Below are positions 54,063 to 64,000 of a stretch of DNA of 64,000 nucleotides, one piece after another (the first letter of the stretch is position 1; every line of letters begins with the position of its first letter). The notes beneath the pieces were generated by a model. That model was not told the origin of the DNA and did not search any database. It saw only the letters and a list, made by a program, of their open reading frames with translations. Source of the DNA: Ligustrum vulgare. Its lineage: Eukaryota; Streptophyta; Magnoliopsida; Lamiales; Oleaceae. A program made the translations under genes and the position numbers. The DNA lies in NCBI GenBank assembly GCA_963555705.1, contig OY743184.1, positions 30,514,614-30,578,613 on the forward strand, in the 5' to 3' direction.

Positions 54063-55139
54063 TCTACACTACCTTAAAAGTATAGATAAAGGAGAATCTT
54101 TGACTTCACGATTTTGCCCTCACATATTTTGCTTTAAACCAACTATGCCCTCTTATATTAATTAATTAATTAATTAATTAAGTTGAAAAAATGAAGAGAC
54201 TTATTTTGTGCACCGACTATATTCTATTTTACAATATATAAAAATTGAGATTTAGGAGAAACTTTTAATTACCAATTTTTTATTCATGTCATTAAATATT
54301 TTATTTCATTATAATCTTTCAATTATTTTTTATTAAAATATTTTTATTGTCTAACAATTCACAATGTTATAATATAATTTTACATTATTATACTTTCTCA
54401 TCATATTATACTATCGCATTTATTTAGTATTAAAAAAATTATGTTTTAATTTTTGCTCATATCTAATTTCAAAAATTGAATTGTCTACTCAAATTTCATA
54501 GTTTACACTATATATATATATTATAAATGTATAATCTTATGATATTCAATTCAAAAGTCTACAATTTCATTAATCCGTGAATTTAATGTCATATTTTACA
54601 CATGAAAAAAAAAATTGTATAAATTTAATTCAAATTTACCTCTTTTTTATCCTTTTATTTTTTAGGTCATCTTCTCAATAATTTTTATAATTTTTAATGA
54701 TTTGTTGTTAGAGTTGAAGGGAGTGATTTTATACATCCCTCATATTTTATTACAATACATAAAAAATTAGGGTTTAGAAGAAACTTTTGATTACAAATTT
54801 TTTATTTATACCATTAAATATTTTATTTCATTATAATCTCTCATTTATTTATTATTAAAATATTATACTATCTAAAAATTTACAATGTTGTAAAATTTTA
54901 CATTATTATACTTTCTCATATTATTATACTCTCACGATTATTAAGTATTAAAAAATTATTTGTTGTTAGAGTTCCTATTTCTGATTTATAAAAAAAAATA
55001 TCTTATAATTCTTACAACGTCCTTTAATAATAATTTATTCAACATTTTCATTCACAATGATTTCATTTTATGTGTATTCTATTTAATAATTTTAACATTA
55101 ACAATATCATTCATAATATAAATAAGTTGTTCAATGCAC

Positions 55140-55205
<66 letters not shown>

Positions 55206-56182
55206 TAGAATTAACATAAATCCGCACATAGTTTTCTGTCTATTTTTATTTTAGGTAATTTCGAATTTTATCAACTTATTTTAATAACTGGATTATGGGA
55301 GTTTAATTAATGCAAAATCAATTTATATGTGACCTACAGTAAATTATTTATGGATTTGTGAAAAAGAAAATATCTATAAAAGTCAAATCATAAATTATTT
55401 TTATTCTTTTGTTAATTATTGTATTATTCTCTTTTGTCAATAACGCTCTAAAATTGTTAGGTTTTTTGTCAATATTATCCTCAATTTTTTTCTTTTATTA
55501 GTCCGTAATATTAATATACAATACATTTAAATATTCTATAATAATTTTCTTTATAAGGGTTGGAGATGTGTGTTTGAAGTTATTGAAATTAAAGGGAAAA
55601 ATGACTAAAATGAGTAGTAAATAAGCTTTTTCATAATTTTTGTGATCATTCAAATCGCATAAAGCGTATGTCATGGTAAACTTTTTTCTCACATTATCTT
55701 TTCTCAATTCAAAACATGAAATTTAACAATCAATAGTTTGTGAAATTTATTGAAAAATCTGTATTATTGAATTTTTCTTACAAATTTCCAAATATTAATC
55801 AAATGATAAAAAAAAAAAGAAAAATATGATTGAAATTTGAATGGTTTTGTACCTTCCTATTATTCAATACCTATTTTCATATTCAATAATATCTAAATTC
55901 TTACATACGTTTGCAAATTCATTGAATAAATAATATCCTTTATTACTAAACAAAACCTACAACATGTCATCGGTATTTTTTTCAAATTAATTTTCGAACA
56001 CACTACTTACTATTTTTTGTTCAAATTTATATAGTTTTTTTATTTTCATTTTCGGCTAATTACTTCTCACATTGAAATTTATTACCTCAACAACTTTCAA
56101 AAAATGATATTACTTTTGCGAAGATATTATGCATCACATTCATCATATACGTAAGACGTGCAACGCACGTGCTTACTACTAG
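54063..56182 (+). mobile_element. Non-autonomous Helitron (2120 bp)
   Basis: 5' end A|TCTACACTACCTTAAAAG; 3' end a 6-bp stem hairpin (ACGTGC-AAC-GCACGT) eight bases before CTAG|T. Insertion between A and T, the TC start and the CTRR end with hairpin are Helitron hallmarks. No Rep/helicase ORF. Contains (TTAA)n at 54160-54182, an internal direct repeat (54235-54440 vs 54760-54960) and (TAA)n at 55141-55204. Confidence 0.8.
55141..55204. repeat. (TAA)n microsatellite
   Basis: About 21 uninterrupted TAA units inside the Helitron. Confidence 0.95.
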
Positions 56183-56677
56183 TATATATAAAAGTAAGGT
56201 AGTGGTTTTATGTGAACACATGGTGTGAACACAATGTGGTTTAACTATTTGATTAATTAATGTTTAACTACAATATGATTAATTATTTGATAAATATTTA
56301 TTTGGTTAATGAGTGCTTGACTATTTAACTTTACATTTGGATTATTTTCAAACCACTACTATATTTACCTAAATTTATTAAATTTTTAAATTAAATAGTT
56401 TAAGTAATTTTTGAACCAATACTTTTCTAGGTGTATATTTTTAAAATTATTCTCCCTTTTATTTATGTTAAGTAAAAGAAAAAATTATTTCCAAACTTGA
56501 TGTACATTATTTAAAAATGTTTTGAATTGAATAGTGATTGATATGATTTCTGTGATTGAAAATGATAAAAAAATAAAAATTGGATTTATGTGTAGAATAC
56601 TTTAATATTGAAATGTGTGATTAAAATTGAATAATATAATAATTTTTTTTTAACTTTTTAATGAATACCAAACATGG

Positions 56678-57010
56678 GCTTATTACGTAATGATTAAATC
56701 TTTATGTTAACTATATTTGGTTAATAAATGTTTGATTACAATATAATTAACTATTTGTTTAATATTTAGTGATTCAGTATGAAAACAGTGTGTTAATACC
56801 AAACAGAGACTTATTATGTAATGATTAAATTTTTATGTTAACTATATTTGGTTAATAAATGTTTGATTACAAAATAATTAACTATTTGGTTATTATTTAG
56901 TGGTTCAGTATGAAAACAATGTGTTAATACAATGTTGTTAACCATTTGATTAATATTTATTTGGTTAATAAATGTTTGATTACAATATGGTTAACTATTT
57001 GGTTAATTCA
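56678..57010 (+). repeat. Tandem 133-bp repeats in the Helitron-like unit
   Basis: A unit containing TTATGTTAACTATATTTGG and TTCAGTATGAAAACA starts near 56678 and 56811, with a partial third near 56930. Confidence 0.7.
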
Positions 57011-57321
57011 TCTGTTGACTATTTAAATTTACATTTAGATTATATTCGAACCACTACTACATTTACCTAGACTTATTATTTTTTTTTCTTTTTAAAATAT
57101 TTTTTATTATTTATTTTTTAAATTAAATAGTTAAAGTAATTTTTGTAGAAATAATTGAATGTATATTTTTAATTTTTTTTTAAGTAAAAATAAAAGTTAT
57201 TTTCATACTTATTATTTAATGATTAAATCTTTATATTATTTTAATTTACAACTTTTTCACTTAACTTTTTTATATTACTTTTAACCATTGTTTGTATTTT
57301 GTATCCTTTTGTAATTAGAAA

Positions 57322-58659
57322 CTAGTATTACACCCGTATGATGCACTGCCGTTTGTTATTCACATATATTAAATTTATACGTTAACATAAGAAATGAAGA
57401 TTTAATTAAAAAATGAGAAACGAAGGAAGAATAATAATTACAGAAAATGTACATTAAACGTACCTTATTTTTTTTTTTAATTTCTTTTACGGTTCGTATG
57501 CTTACAGTTCTAGAAATTTATTTAAATATTGTAATTTGAATTGATTTAAAACTTAAAATGGAATAGAAAAATTACATTTAAATATAATTTGTATCAAGTA
57601 AAAAAACTAGATATATCTGTGATATATGCTCAAGGTTTTATTCAAATAAAAAGAAAAAGAAAAAGATCAAAATCAAATAGTTAAATTTCGTATAAAGCGG
57701 TCTACAGCGTGAAACCACCACAAAGAGAGAATTTTAAAAAATTAAAAAGTTATAGATACGAACTATCAAAATATTCAAAACTTATTCAATAATTTTCAAT
57801 ACAATGTGACTTTTCATTTTCCACTGAGTAGTAAAAATGTTATGTTACCCAAAAAAAACTATTTTTATACGTTTTAAATAAATATTTTTCATCACACCCT
57901 ATTTTGAAATATAATGAGTTCGTTAACATGTCTTTATTTTTATTTTCATTAAAATTAGTTAAACTAATTGTTAAAGTTAGTAATATGTATTTTACATAGT
58001 TTTACTATTTACACCTATAGTATTAAACATAAATAAAATGAATAAAATGAATGAATGAATGAATAAATAAATAAATAAATAAACAAAATGAGTAAATAAA
58101 TTAATAAATGAACAAAATGAGTAATATAGGAGTCAATTCGAATTGAAATTAATTATTTATGACCAAATTAATTTAGTTAAGAAATTATAAATATCATTAC
58201 TTAAATAAAAAAAATTGAAATATTATGACATGTGGAAAAATTAAAATGTACAAAATAAGGCTTTTACATTTAATCTTTGATGTGATTTCAGAAAATATGA
58301 TTTTTAATATTAAAGATAATAAATGATTTGATTATTAATAATTAAAACACAATTTTATATTGATGACTACACATAGAATTTATAATATTAGGAGCAATAA
58401 AAAAATAAAAAATCATAATTAAATCATAATTTCAATATTCAATAATGGTTGATATTTTTTAATCAATTTTAATTTTATTATAAATGCGTTCACATTAATC
58501 CAGATTTTACATTCACATTTGACATACATCCATTTTGCATTCACACTAATCTACTTTGCATTCACACTGTTTAATTTTATGGGAATTTATTATTTATATA
58601 AACGAAAAATGGGCGGAAATTGTTTATAGAAACTACCCAACCTTTATATATTATGAAGA
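57322..58659 (-). mobile_element. Inverted Helitron-like insertion
   Basis: On the - strand it starts TCTTCATAATATATAAAGG (58659) and ends ...GGGTGTAATACTAG (57322), with A/T flanks. The terminal hairpin is decayed. Includes (GAAT)n/(AAAT)n near 58035-58085. No ORF. Confidence 0.55.
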
Positions 58660-59959
58660 TAAAGATTTTAATTTTGAATGAATTATAAATTCATGTACAA
58701 CTATTGCATTTGTATATTACATGTTGTTTATACTGTACATTTGTTCCCCTACTATATTTGCCTAGGTTTAATGAATTTTTTATGTCTGTTAATTTCTTAT
58801 TATTTATTTTTTAAATTAAATAGTTCATGTAATTTTTGTTGCAAAAGTTTTCTTCTTTTTTGTGAGTACAAAAAAAAAAAATATTTTCAAATTTATTATG
58901 TAATGATTATATCTTTATAGTGTTACGGAAAGTCGATCACTTTGTAGGGATGTGTAATGGTACAAGAATAATTGTTACAAAACTTGAAAATCACGTTGTT
59001 GAAGTAAAATCTCTCGATAGCAATCTTGCAAGGTACAATTTTTTATTTCGATGATGCACTAATACAATTTAGGATATGTTTGATTCACTGTCATTTGCCT
59101 GGAAAATATCAAATTGTGAAAAATGTTTTCTCCCTTTGGTATTTGTTTGATGTTTGATTGAAAAATTTTCCTTGGAAAATATTTTTCAAGGTATAACCAA
59201 TTAAAGCACACTTAACTCATTTGTCTTGAAAATATTTTCTTACCTATTTGATGAGAAAACATTTTCCTTAGGTGGAAAACATATTTTTTGTCATGTTTGA
59301 TTACTATTATCAAACACAAACGAGTGAAAAATAAATTTTTTTTTTTTTTTTAATTAAAATAGCTAAATTTTGTTTTATTTACAATGAAAAATAATATCAA
59401 TCAAATAATAAATTTAGAAAAATTTACTACTTTTTCACCAGACACTTCCAATTGATATTTTTCAGAAAAATAATTTCCAGGCAAAATCAATTCTTAGAAA
59501 ATATTTTCTTGTCATCAATTTTCCATCTTTTCGATCAAATATATGCAAGATTGTCTTTCAAGTTCAAGAGGTGACAATTTCAGTTGGTAGCTTCGTATTC
59601 TATGAATATCAATAAGAGTTAAGGGAAATCACTTTTCAAGGTAGGTCTTTATTTAAAGAAGCTATTTTTCAGCCATGGACAGTTGTACTATGCAATTTCT
59701 AAAGTGACGAATCGCAGTGGTTTGAAGATGATCATTTGCGACAAAGATGGAAATAGAACAAACTCAACTACGAATGTAGTTTATAAAAAAGTTTTTCAAA
59801 ATTTATATTGCAACTCTATTAATTACAATATCATTTTATTATTTTTCTATCTATTTCATTATACACATGTTTGACATTAATTAAAAAAATTTAGAAAATA
59901 TTGAAGTTGCAATAATATGTTTCAACATGGTGTCGTGCATCGCACGGGTGAAATACTAG

Positions 59960-60414
59960 TGTATATAAAAATAAGGAAGTGGTTTGGTGTGAACACAATG
60001 TGGTTTAAGAATTTGCTTAATATTTAGTGGTTCAATATGAACACATAGCGTGAACACAATTTGGATAACTTTTGGTTAATTAATGTTTGACTACAATATG
60101 ATTAATTATTTGACAAATATTTATTTGGTTAATGAATGCTTGACTATTTAAGTTTGCACTTGGATTATTTTCAAATCACTACTATATTTACCTAAGTTTA
60201 TTAAAATTTTAAATTAAATAGGTAAAGTAATTTTTGTTGCAACACTTTTCTAGATGTACAGTTTTAATATTGAAATGTGTAATTAAAATTGAATATTATA
60301 ATAGAAATATATATTTTTTTCTTTTTAATGAATGTCAAACAGGGGCTTAGTATTAATGATTAAATCTTTATTTTAATTATATTTGGTTAATAAATGTTTG
60401 ACTATGTTCGAAAT
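59960..60414 (+). repeat. Truncated third Helitron-like 5' part
   Basis: Parallels 56185-56410 (GTGAACACAATGTGG, TATTTATTTGGTTAATGA and ACCACTACTATATTTACCTA type phrases). Cut at 60415 by a copia LTR. Confidence 0.6.
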
Positions 60415-60477
60415 TTCGCGTACCAATTTTTGTAATTATCGCGAATAATATAAAGAAATCAACCAAGAAAACGCAAC

Positions 60478-60934
60478 TAGGGATGACAATGGGTCGGGTT
60501 CAGGACGGGTCGGGGTCGCCCCGCCCCGAACCTGAACCCGAATCCCATTATACCGCCCGGCCCGACCCTGCGACTGTTCGCGGGGTGGGTCGGGGCGGGA
60601 CAGGGTGACCTACCCGCCCTGCTAATGACCCAAAAAATATTTTTTTTCCTCAAAATTGGTAATGAAATTTTAGGTGAAAAACTTAGGCGTCGAACTAGTT
60701 AGAGTTTTTAAGTTTGAACTTTAAAGATAATATGTATACTTTGAAGGAAAAAAAATCAATAAACAACATAATGGTATAGTGGTTGTGTATTCTCATACCC
60801 ATAAATCCCACCAAGGTTCAGTTCTTCTGGACCTTATTAAATTTATTTTTAGTTTTTCATTCCAATATTGAATGAAAAAAAATCGGGTCACGGGGCGGGT
60901 CATTTCGGGTCTTTCGGGTTTTTTGCCATCCCTA
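60478..60934. mobile_element. GC-rich hAT MITE with 8-bp target duplication
   Basis: Ends TAGGGATGACAATGGG and TTTTTTGCCATCCCTA are inverted, flanked by identical AACGCAAC at 60470-60477 and 60935-60942. Subterminal GGGTCGGGT/ACCCGACCC repeats make it strikingly GC-rich against the local AT background. It contains a tRNA-like stretch (60766-60838). Confidence 0.92.
60766..60838 (+). other. tRNA-like sequence with A and B boxes inside the MITE
   Basis: TGGTATAGTGG (60772-60782) fits the polymerase III A box and GGTTCAGTTCT (60815-60825) is close to the B box, 43 bp apart. The acceptor stem is not convincing, so this is likely a decayed tRNA or SINE head, not a working tRNA gene. Confidence 0.5.
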
Positions 60935-61560
60935 AACGCAACAAGAACAAGGAACACAAATCTTGGTTACCCAGTTCGGTGCCAATCACACCTACATCTG
61001 GGGGGCTCTGGACTGAGCCCGTTCCACTAGCCAAACCATTCAATGAGAGTTTCGATATTACAAGATTCCCGCACACAAATCGTGCGCAAATTCCTTCTCA
61101 AAGAATTACCAAATCACACCCCAACTCTCTACAATATCACCATACCAAATACTACACAATAGCACTTCCAATTAGCCTATATAATGACTCAATTATGTTA
61201 TAAAGTATTTTACTATATGCTGCAAGAACTTAAAGAGAGAAAAACCCGGGTGAATTTCATAAGAGAGGAGAGGGAGAGGGCTAATCCATTCCATAATGTC
61301 AAATGAACCCAAGCAAAGAATATATTAATTGCCAACTTAATCCCAACCATAGGATCTTAATCAATGGTCCACAATAGAAGTATAATAACAATAATTGTAC
61401 ATTTGAGTCCTCCAACTTTAAGTTGGTTGTCAATTAGGCCCTCCAAATATGAAAGCTTCCAATTTGGAGATCACATATCAATAAACTTCACATTGATCTC
61501 CAAATTCCATCTCTTACTCTCATGGTTGCTATAGGCCAAGTGGGTGGGCTCGATCATCGC

Positions 61561-62860
61561 CCGATACCTGAAAATGAAAGCAAATGAAATTAGTCACAAG
61601 AGTACGACAATCAAACCACAAATTTCAAACTTGCGCACCCACCGTTCCTTCTGAAGGAACTAGAACCCGACCCTTCTCAGTAACGACTAACACCTCGCCA
61701 AACACTATACAGTAGTACTACCAATCTAGCCTACACTATGGCCCAGATTATACTACAAGTGACTGTACATGGCTGCAAGAATCGCTAAAACAAAGAGGAA
61801 AATATGACCAAAAAACATGCGCGTTGTGTCTAAAATGAACTCTTGAATTTTACCATGTCATGACTTTAGTACCATATCTAAGGAAATGTGATAAAAAAAA
61901 AAAAAAACATTTATTCAGGTTTTACAACACCATGTGACACCTCAAGTAAAATGCAACATATAATCTCTATGTATAGTACAACTTTGAAAAACTGGATTTT
62001 TCCCCCATAAAATGTATATCATGCTAACAACCAAAGTATATAATCATATCACCAATAAAACCACAATGTTTAAAGAAGACTATTAAATATCAAAGATCAT
62101 TTAATGAATCATATGATGTCAATATACTTAGACTCAATCATGGTTAATAGAATTATGTGCAAAAAATATGTGATTTGCAACTCACATAACTATCACATAA
62201 GGTGAAACACATAGGAGGAAAATCACCACCCAATTACCAATATCCCCAACATAAAATACATATATAAATCCTCACACTATGACATTATGTATAGCACATG
62301 CACATAAGACTCATTACAATATCCCCTTAGATCCAACGTACACATTTCAATACTTTCTATTTACAATTGTCAACAATGGAATCAAGAGCAATATCATCAA
62401 TTTATAATAACACGAACAAATGAATAAAATCACATATACCACAACCAGGTAACAAATAAGCCAAACCAGAACCTTTCAAGATAAAACACACATGCACAGG
62501 TTTTTATTATCACCAAAAAAACCAGGAGGTTGAAACATAAAAAACACTTTTATAAAAAAATGTAATTCCACATCAGGTTGTTTAAGTTGTCGCGACCAAC
62601 TAAACTACCAACAAAAGATTTCATATAACCTTCACCTCAATCTATGTGTGTACGTACCCCTTATCTAGTCTAGTAATCTAACAAAGGTCATTCCTAGTGG
62701 TATATCTCCTTTTGATTCAAAACAAGAGAACACATTTCTATCCATTGCTTCATCCACTGTATCGATTGTTCATTCTCATAGAGTCTCATCACTCTATCAC
62801 ACTAGTCAACACAAGAAAAGGTTATAACGGGTGTATCCATATCATTCTATCACCACTCTC
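61561..62860. other. Unresolved sequence of the antisense copia element
   Basis: This should hold integrase-to-reverse-transcriptase sequence or a deletion scar, but no conserved motif was seen in any frame. CA-rich phrases dominate. Confidence 0.35.
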
Positions 62861-63755
62861 TTTTAATCTTCAGGGCGCTGAATATTGGAGTCTTCACTTT
62901 ACACTAAGTACCCCAGGCCTGGGTATAGTACTATGACTAAATATAACTACACCTGCAGCTGATAACTAGCACTACCTTACTGTTTTTCTCTCAATTGCAC
63001 TAAAAAAACCATGTTCTGAACATGACACATCAGCTTCATTAACCGTGATCACACTACTCCATGATGGAACCACCTTTTGGCTTCTATACGATAACCTATA
63101 ATCATCAATCCTCCGGAGGACATCCTAGAAACACATATCTAGCAATAGGTTCAGCATTTCCCCCATTCTCAAATGTTGAAAATATAAGCAGAGCCAAAAG
63201 TCTATACCATAAAATGATCAACACATTTATCATGCAATCTATCATGAGTAGTATCATAAACCTGAAGAAAAAGAAACACAATGTTGCTTACCAAGCATCC
63301 GACGATCACATAAAAGCAAATCCGACATATAGTCATTTCCAAGCACGCCTTTATGAAACTTACCACACACTCAACGACCACATAAATGCATATAAGACAT
63401 ACAGTCTACATATAACCCGCATTTATCACATCAAGGTACATAACACCCATGGTCTCCTACAACAACACCTATATCACCAAGAAGCTTCTTATCATTCATC
63501 CGTTCACCCGTAGTGTGCAACTCATACAAATCATTTGTGCTGGTAAACGAAACAGAGGAATCAACACCTCTAATCACATAAACAGTGGTAACATATACAC
63601 CATATCTTGTAACTTCCTTACACGTTACAAGAACACCCTTAATAATTTTTATGAGCCCATGCTCAATTTCTAGAGTCAGCCCCATCTCTTCTAATTGACC
63701 CATATATCAAATTCATATTCATCTCATGAATATATCTAACTCCACTAAAAATGAG
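62861..63755 (-). pseudogene. Copia gag pre-integrase and integrase-end remnants
   Basis: On the - strand near 63700: MGQLEEMGLTLEIEHGLIKI, CKEVTRYGVYV, SVSFTSTNDLYE, MNDKKLLGDIG, then a CDRRMLGKQHCVSF-type zinc-binding motif near 63280. A later RYVFLGCPP and GYRIEAKR region (about 63070-63170) matches the post-integrase part. The integrase core between them is mostly deleted. The + strand ORF at 63061-63513 is a shadow. Confidence 0.7.
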
Positions 63756-63761
63756 CACACA

Positions 63762-64000
63762 TGATGTGATCCGGAAAAGGCGTCAAAAATGAGAAATCAA
63801 GATACGGGCAATTCAACAATATTCTACATGGGAAAATGAACAAGTTTCATGTTGGGCTCGAGTCGAGATTCAAATCAGATCAATTAATGTCAAAGGATCA
63901 GAATATTGGGCAGAAGCTGACTTACGGCCGTAACACCCATTTTTACAGTCGAAACATCAACAACATGAAATTGGGCAGAAAGGCAATTACGACCGTTACG
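63762..64000 (+). repeat. Start of a third CRM-type LTR with palindrome array
   Basis: It begins TGATGTGATCCGG, the exact complement of the LTR end CCGGATCACATCA form seen in this family. Palindrome units start at 63922, 63943 (decayed) and 63987: steps 21 and 44. The lead-in GGCAGAA-N4-ACTTACGG is conserved. Runs off the window. Confidence 0.75.

Larger units (their letters stand above)
56183..59959 (+). mobile_element. Second Helitron-like unit, tandem to the first
   Basis: It begins TATATATAAAAGTAAGG right after the first Helitron's CTAG and ends with a hairpin (CGTGC-ATC-GCACG) then CTAG at 59956-59959. An inverted Helitron sits inside it. A third start-like TGTATATAAAAATAAGG follows at 59960. 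No protein-coding gene; short ORFs are AT-rich noise. Confidence 0.55.
60415..61560 (-). repeat. Copia LTR, antisense, with a MITE inserted
   Basis: The left edge TGTTCGAAATTTCGCG is the complement of an LTR end ...CGAACA. The phrase 'ccgaactgggtaaccaagat' read on the - strand is typical of plant copia R-U5 regions. The right edge is approximate. A hAT MITE (60478-60934) interrupts it. A second, diverged stretch of similar type occurs at 61690-61790. Confidence 0.5.

Noticed and set aside
58678..58920. Plus-strand ORF of 80 codons with hydrophobic content
   Set aside because: Biased AT-rich sequence within a Helitron-like unit, with no conserved motif.
60766..60838. Functional tRNA gene
   Set aside because: A and B boxes are present but the acceptor stem and T-stem pairing are poor, and it lies inside a MITE.
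60478..60934. GC-rich island as a possible gene start or CpG island
   Set aside because: Matching terminal inverted repeats and an exact 8-bp duplication show it is a hAT MITE.
63061..63513. Plus-strand ORF of 150 codons
   Set aside because: The - strand of the same region carries recognisable copia motifs in the expected order, so the + strand frame is incidental.

Overview
This is nuclear DNA from a flowering plant, most likely a eudicot. It is AT-rich and packed with plant LTR retrotransposons (Ty3/gypsy of CRM-like, Tekay/Del-like, Tat-like and Athila-like types; Ty1/copia), hAT-type MITEs and Helitrons. Two intron-bearing host genes sit among them. There is no operon structure, CRISPR array or rRNA. 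Boundaries rest on reading termini, primer-binding sites (PBS), target-site duplications (TSD) and protein motifs by eye; no database search was possible.

Host genes. A complete three-exon gene on the + strand (3593-10074; coding 3593-3707, 9332-9538, 10007-10074; 129 aa) is recognised as plant ERG28, the ER scaffold of sterol C-4 demethylation. Its first intron is about 5.6 kb because it holds a decayed antisense gypsy element, itself carrying a nested Athila-like LTR. Tail to tail with it, on the - strand (11216-11596), is a short single-pass membrane protein with a very acidic tail. A possible orphan first exon lies at 22293-22370 (-).

Layout. 1-2090: 3' end of a CRM-like gypsy element. 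2091-3365: antisense LTR element. 3366-12560: the two host genes. 12561-15700: decayed copia gag with PBS. 15701-20978: Athila-like material without pol, with an unknown ORF and a large fold-back. 20949-23789: small ORFs, MITEs and a possible copia LTR. 23790-51355: a deep retrotransposon nest. 51356-53560: Athila-like LTR pieces in inverted orientation. 53600-60414: Tekay-like LTR fragment and a Helitron cluster. 60415-63755: antisense copia with an inserted hAT MITE. 63762-64000: start of another LTR with the palindrome array.

The nest can be ordered. An LTR starting TGTAGCGACC (23790) is split by a Tat-like element (24792-51234) flanked by identical 5-bp duplications GTATC. That element's 3' LTR is broken by a Tekay-like element (30521-50707). 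The Tekay 3' LTR is broken by a second Tat-like element (35963-48991). The antisense ORF of that element is broken by a copia element (40996-45600), which is broken by a solo LTR with its own CAAGT duplication (43011-45183).

The most unusual signal is a 12-bp perfect palindrome, TTACGGCCGTAA, arranged in pairs exactly 20-21 bp apart, with pairs commonly 44 bp apart. It recurs in four LTRs of at least two unrelated types, always on the same side of a TATA-like box and, in the three measurable copies, 85-86 bp from it. A different palindrome (GCRATCGC-like) occupies the equivalent position in another Athila-like LTR.
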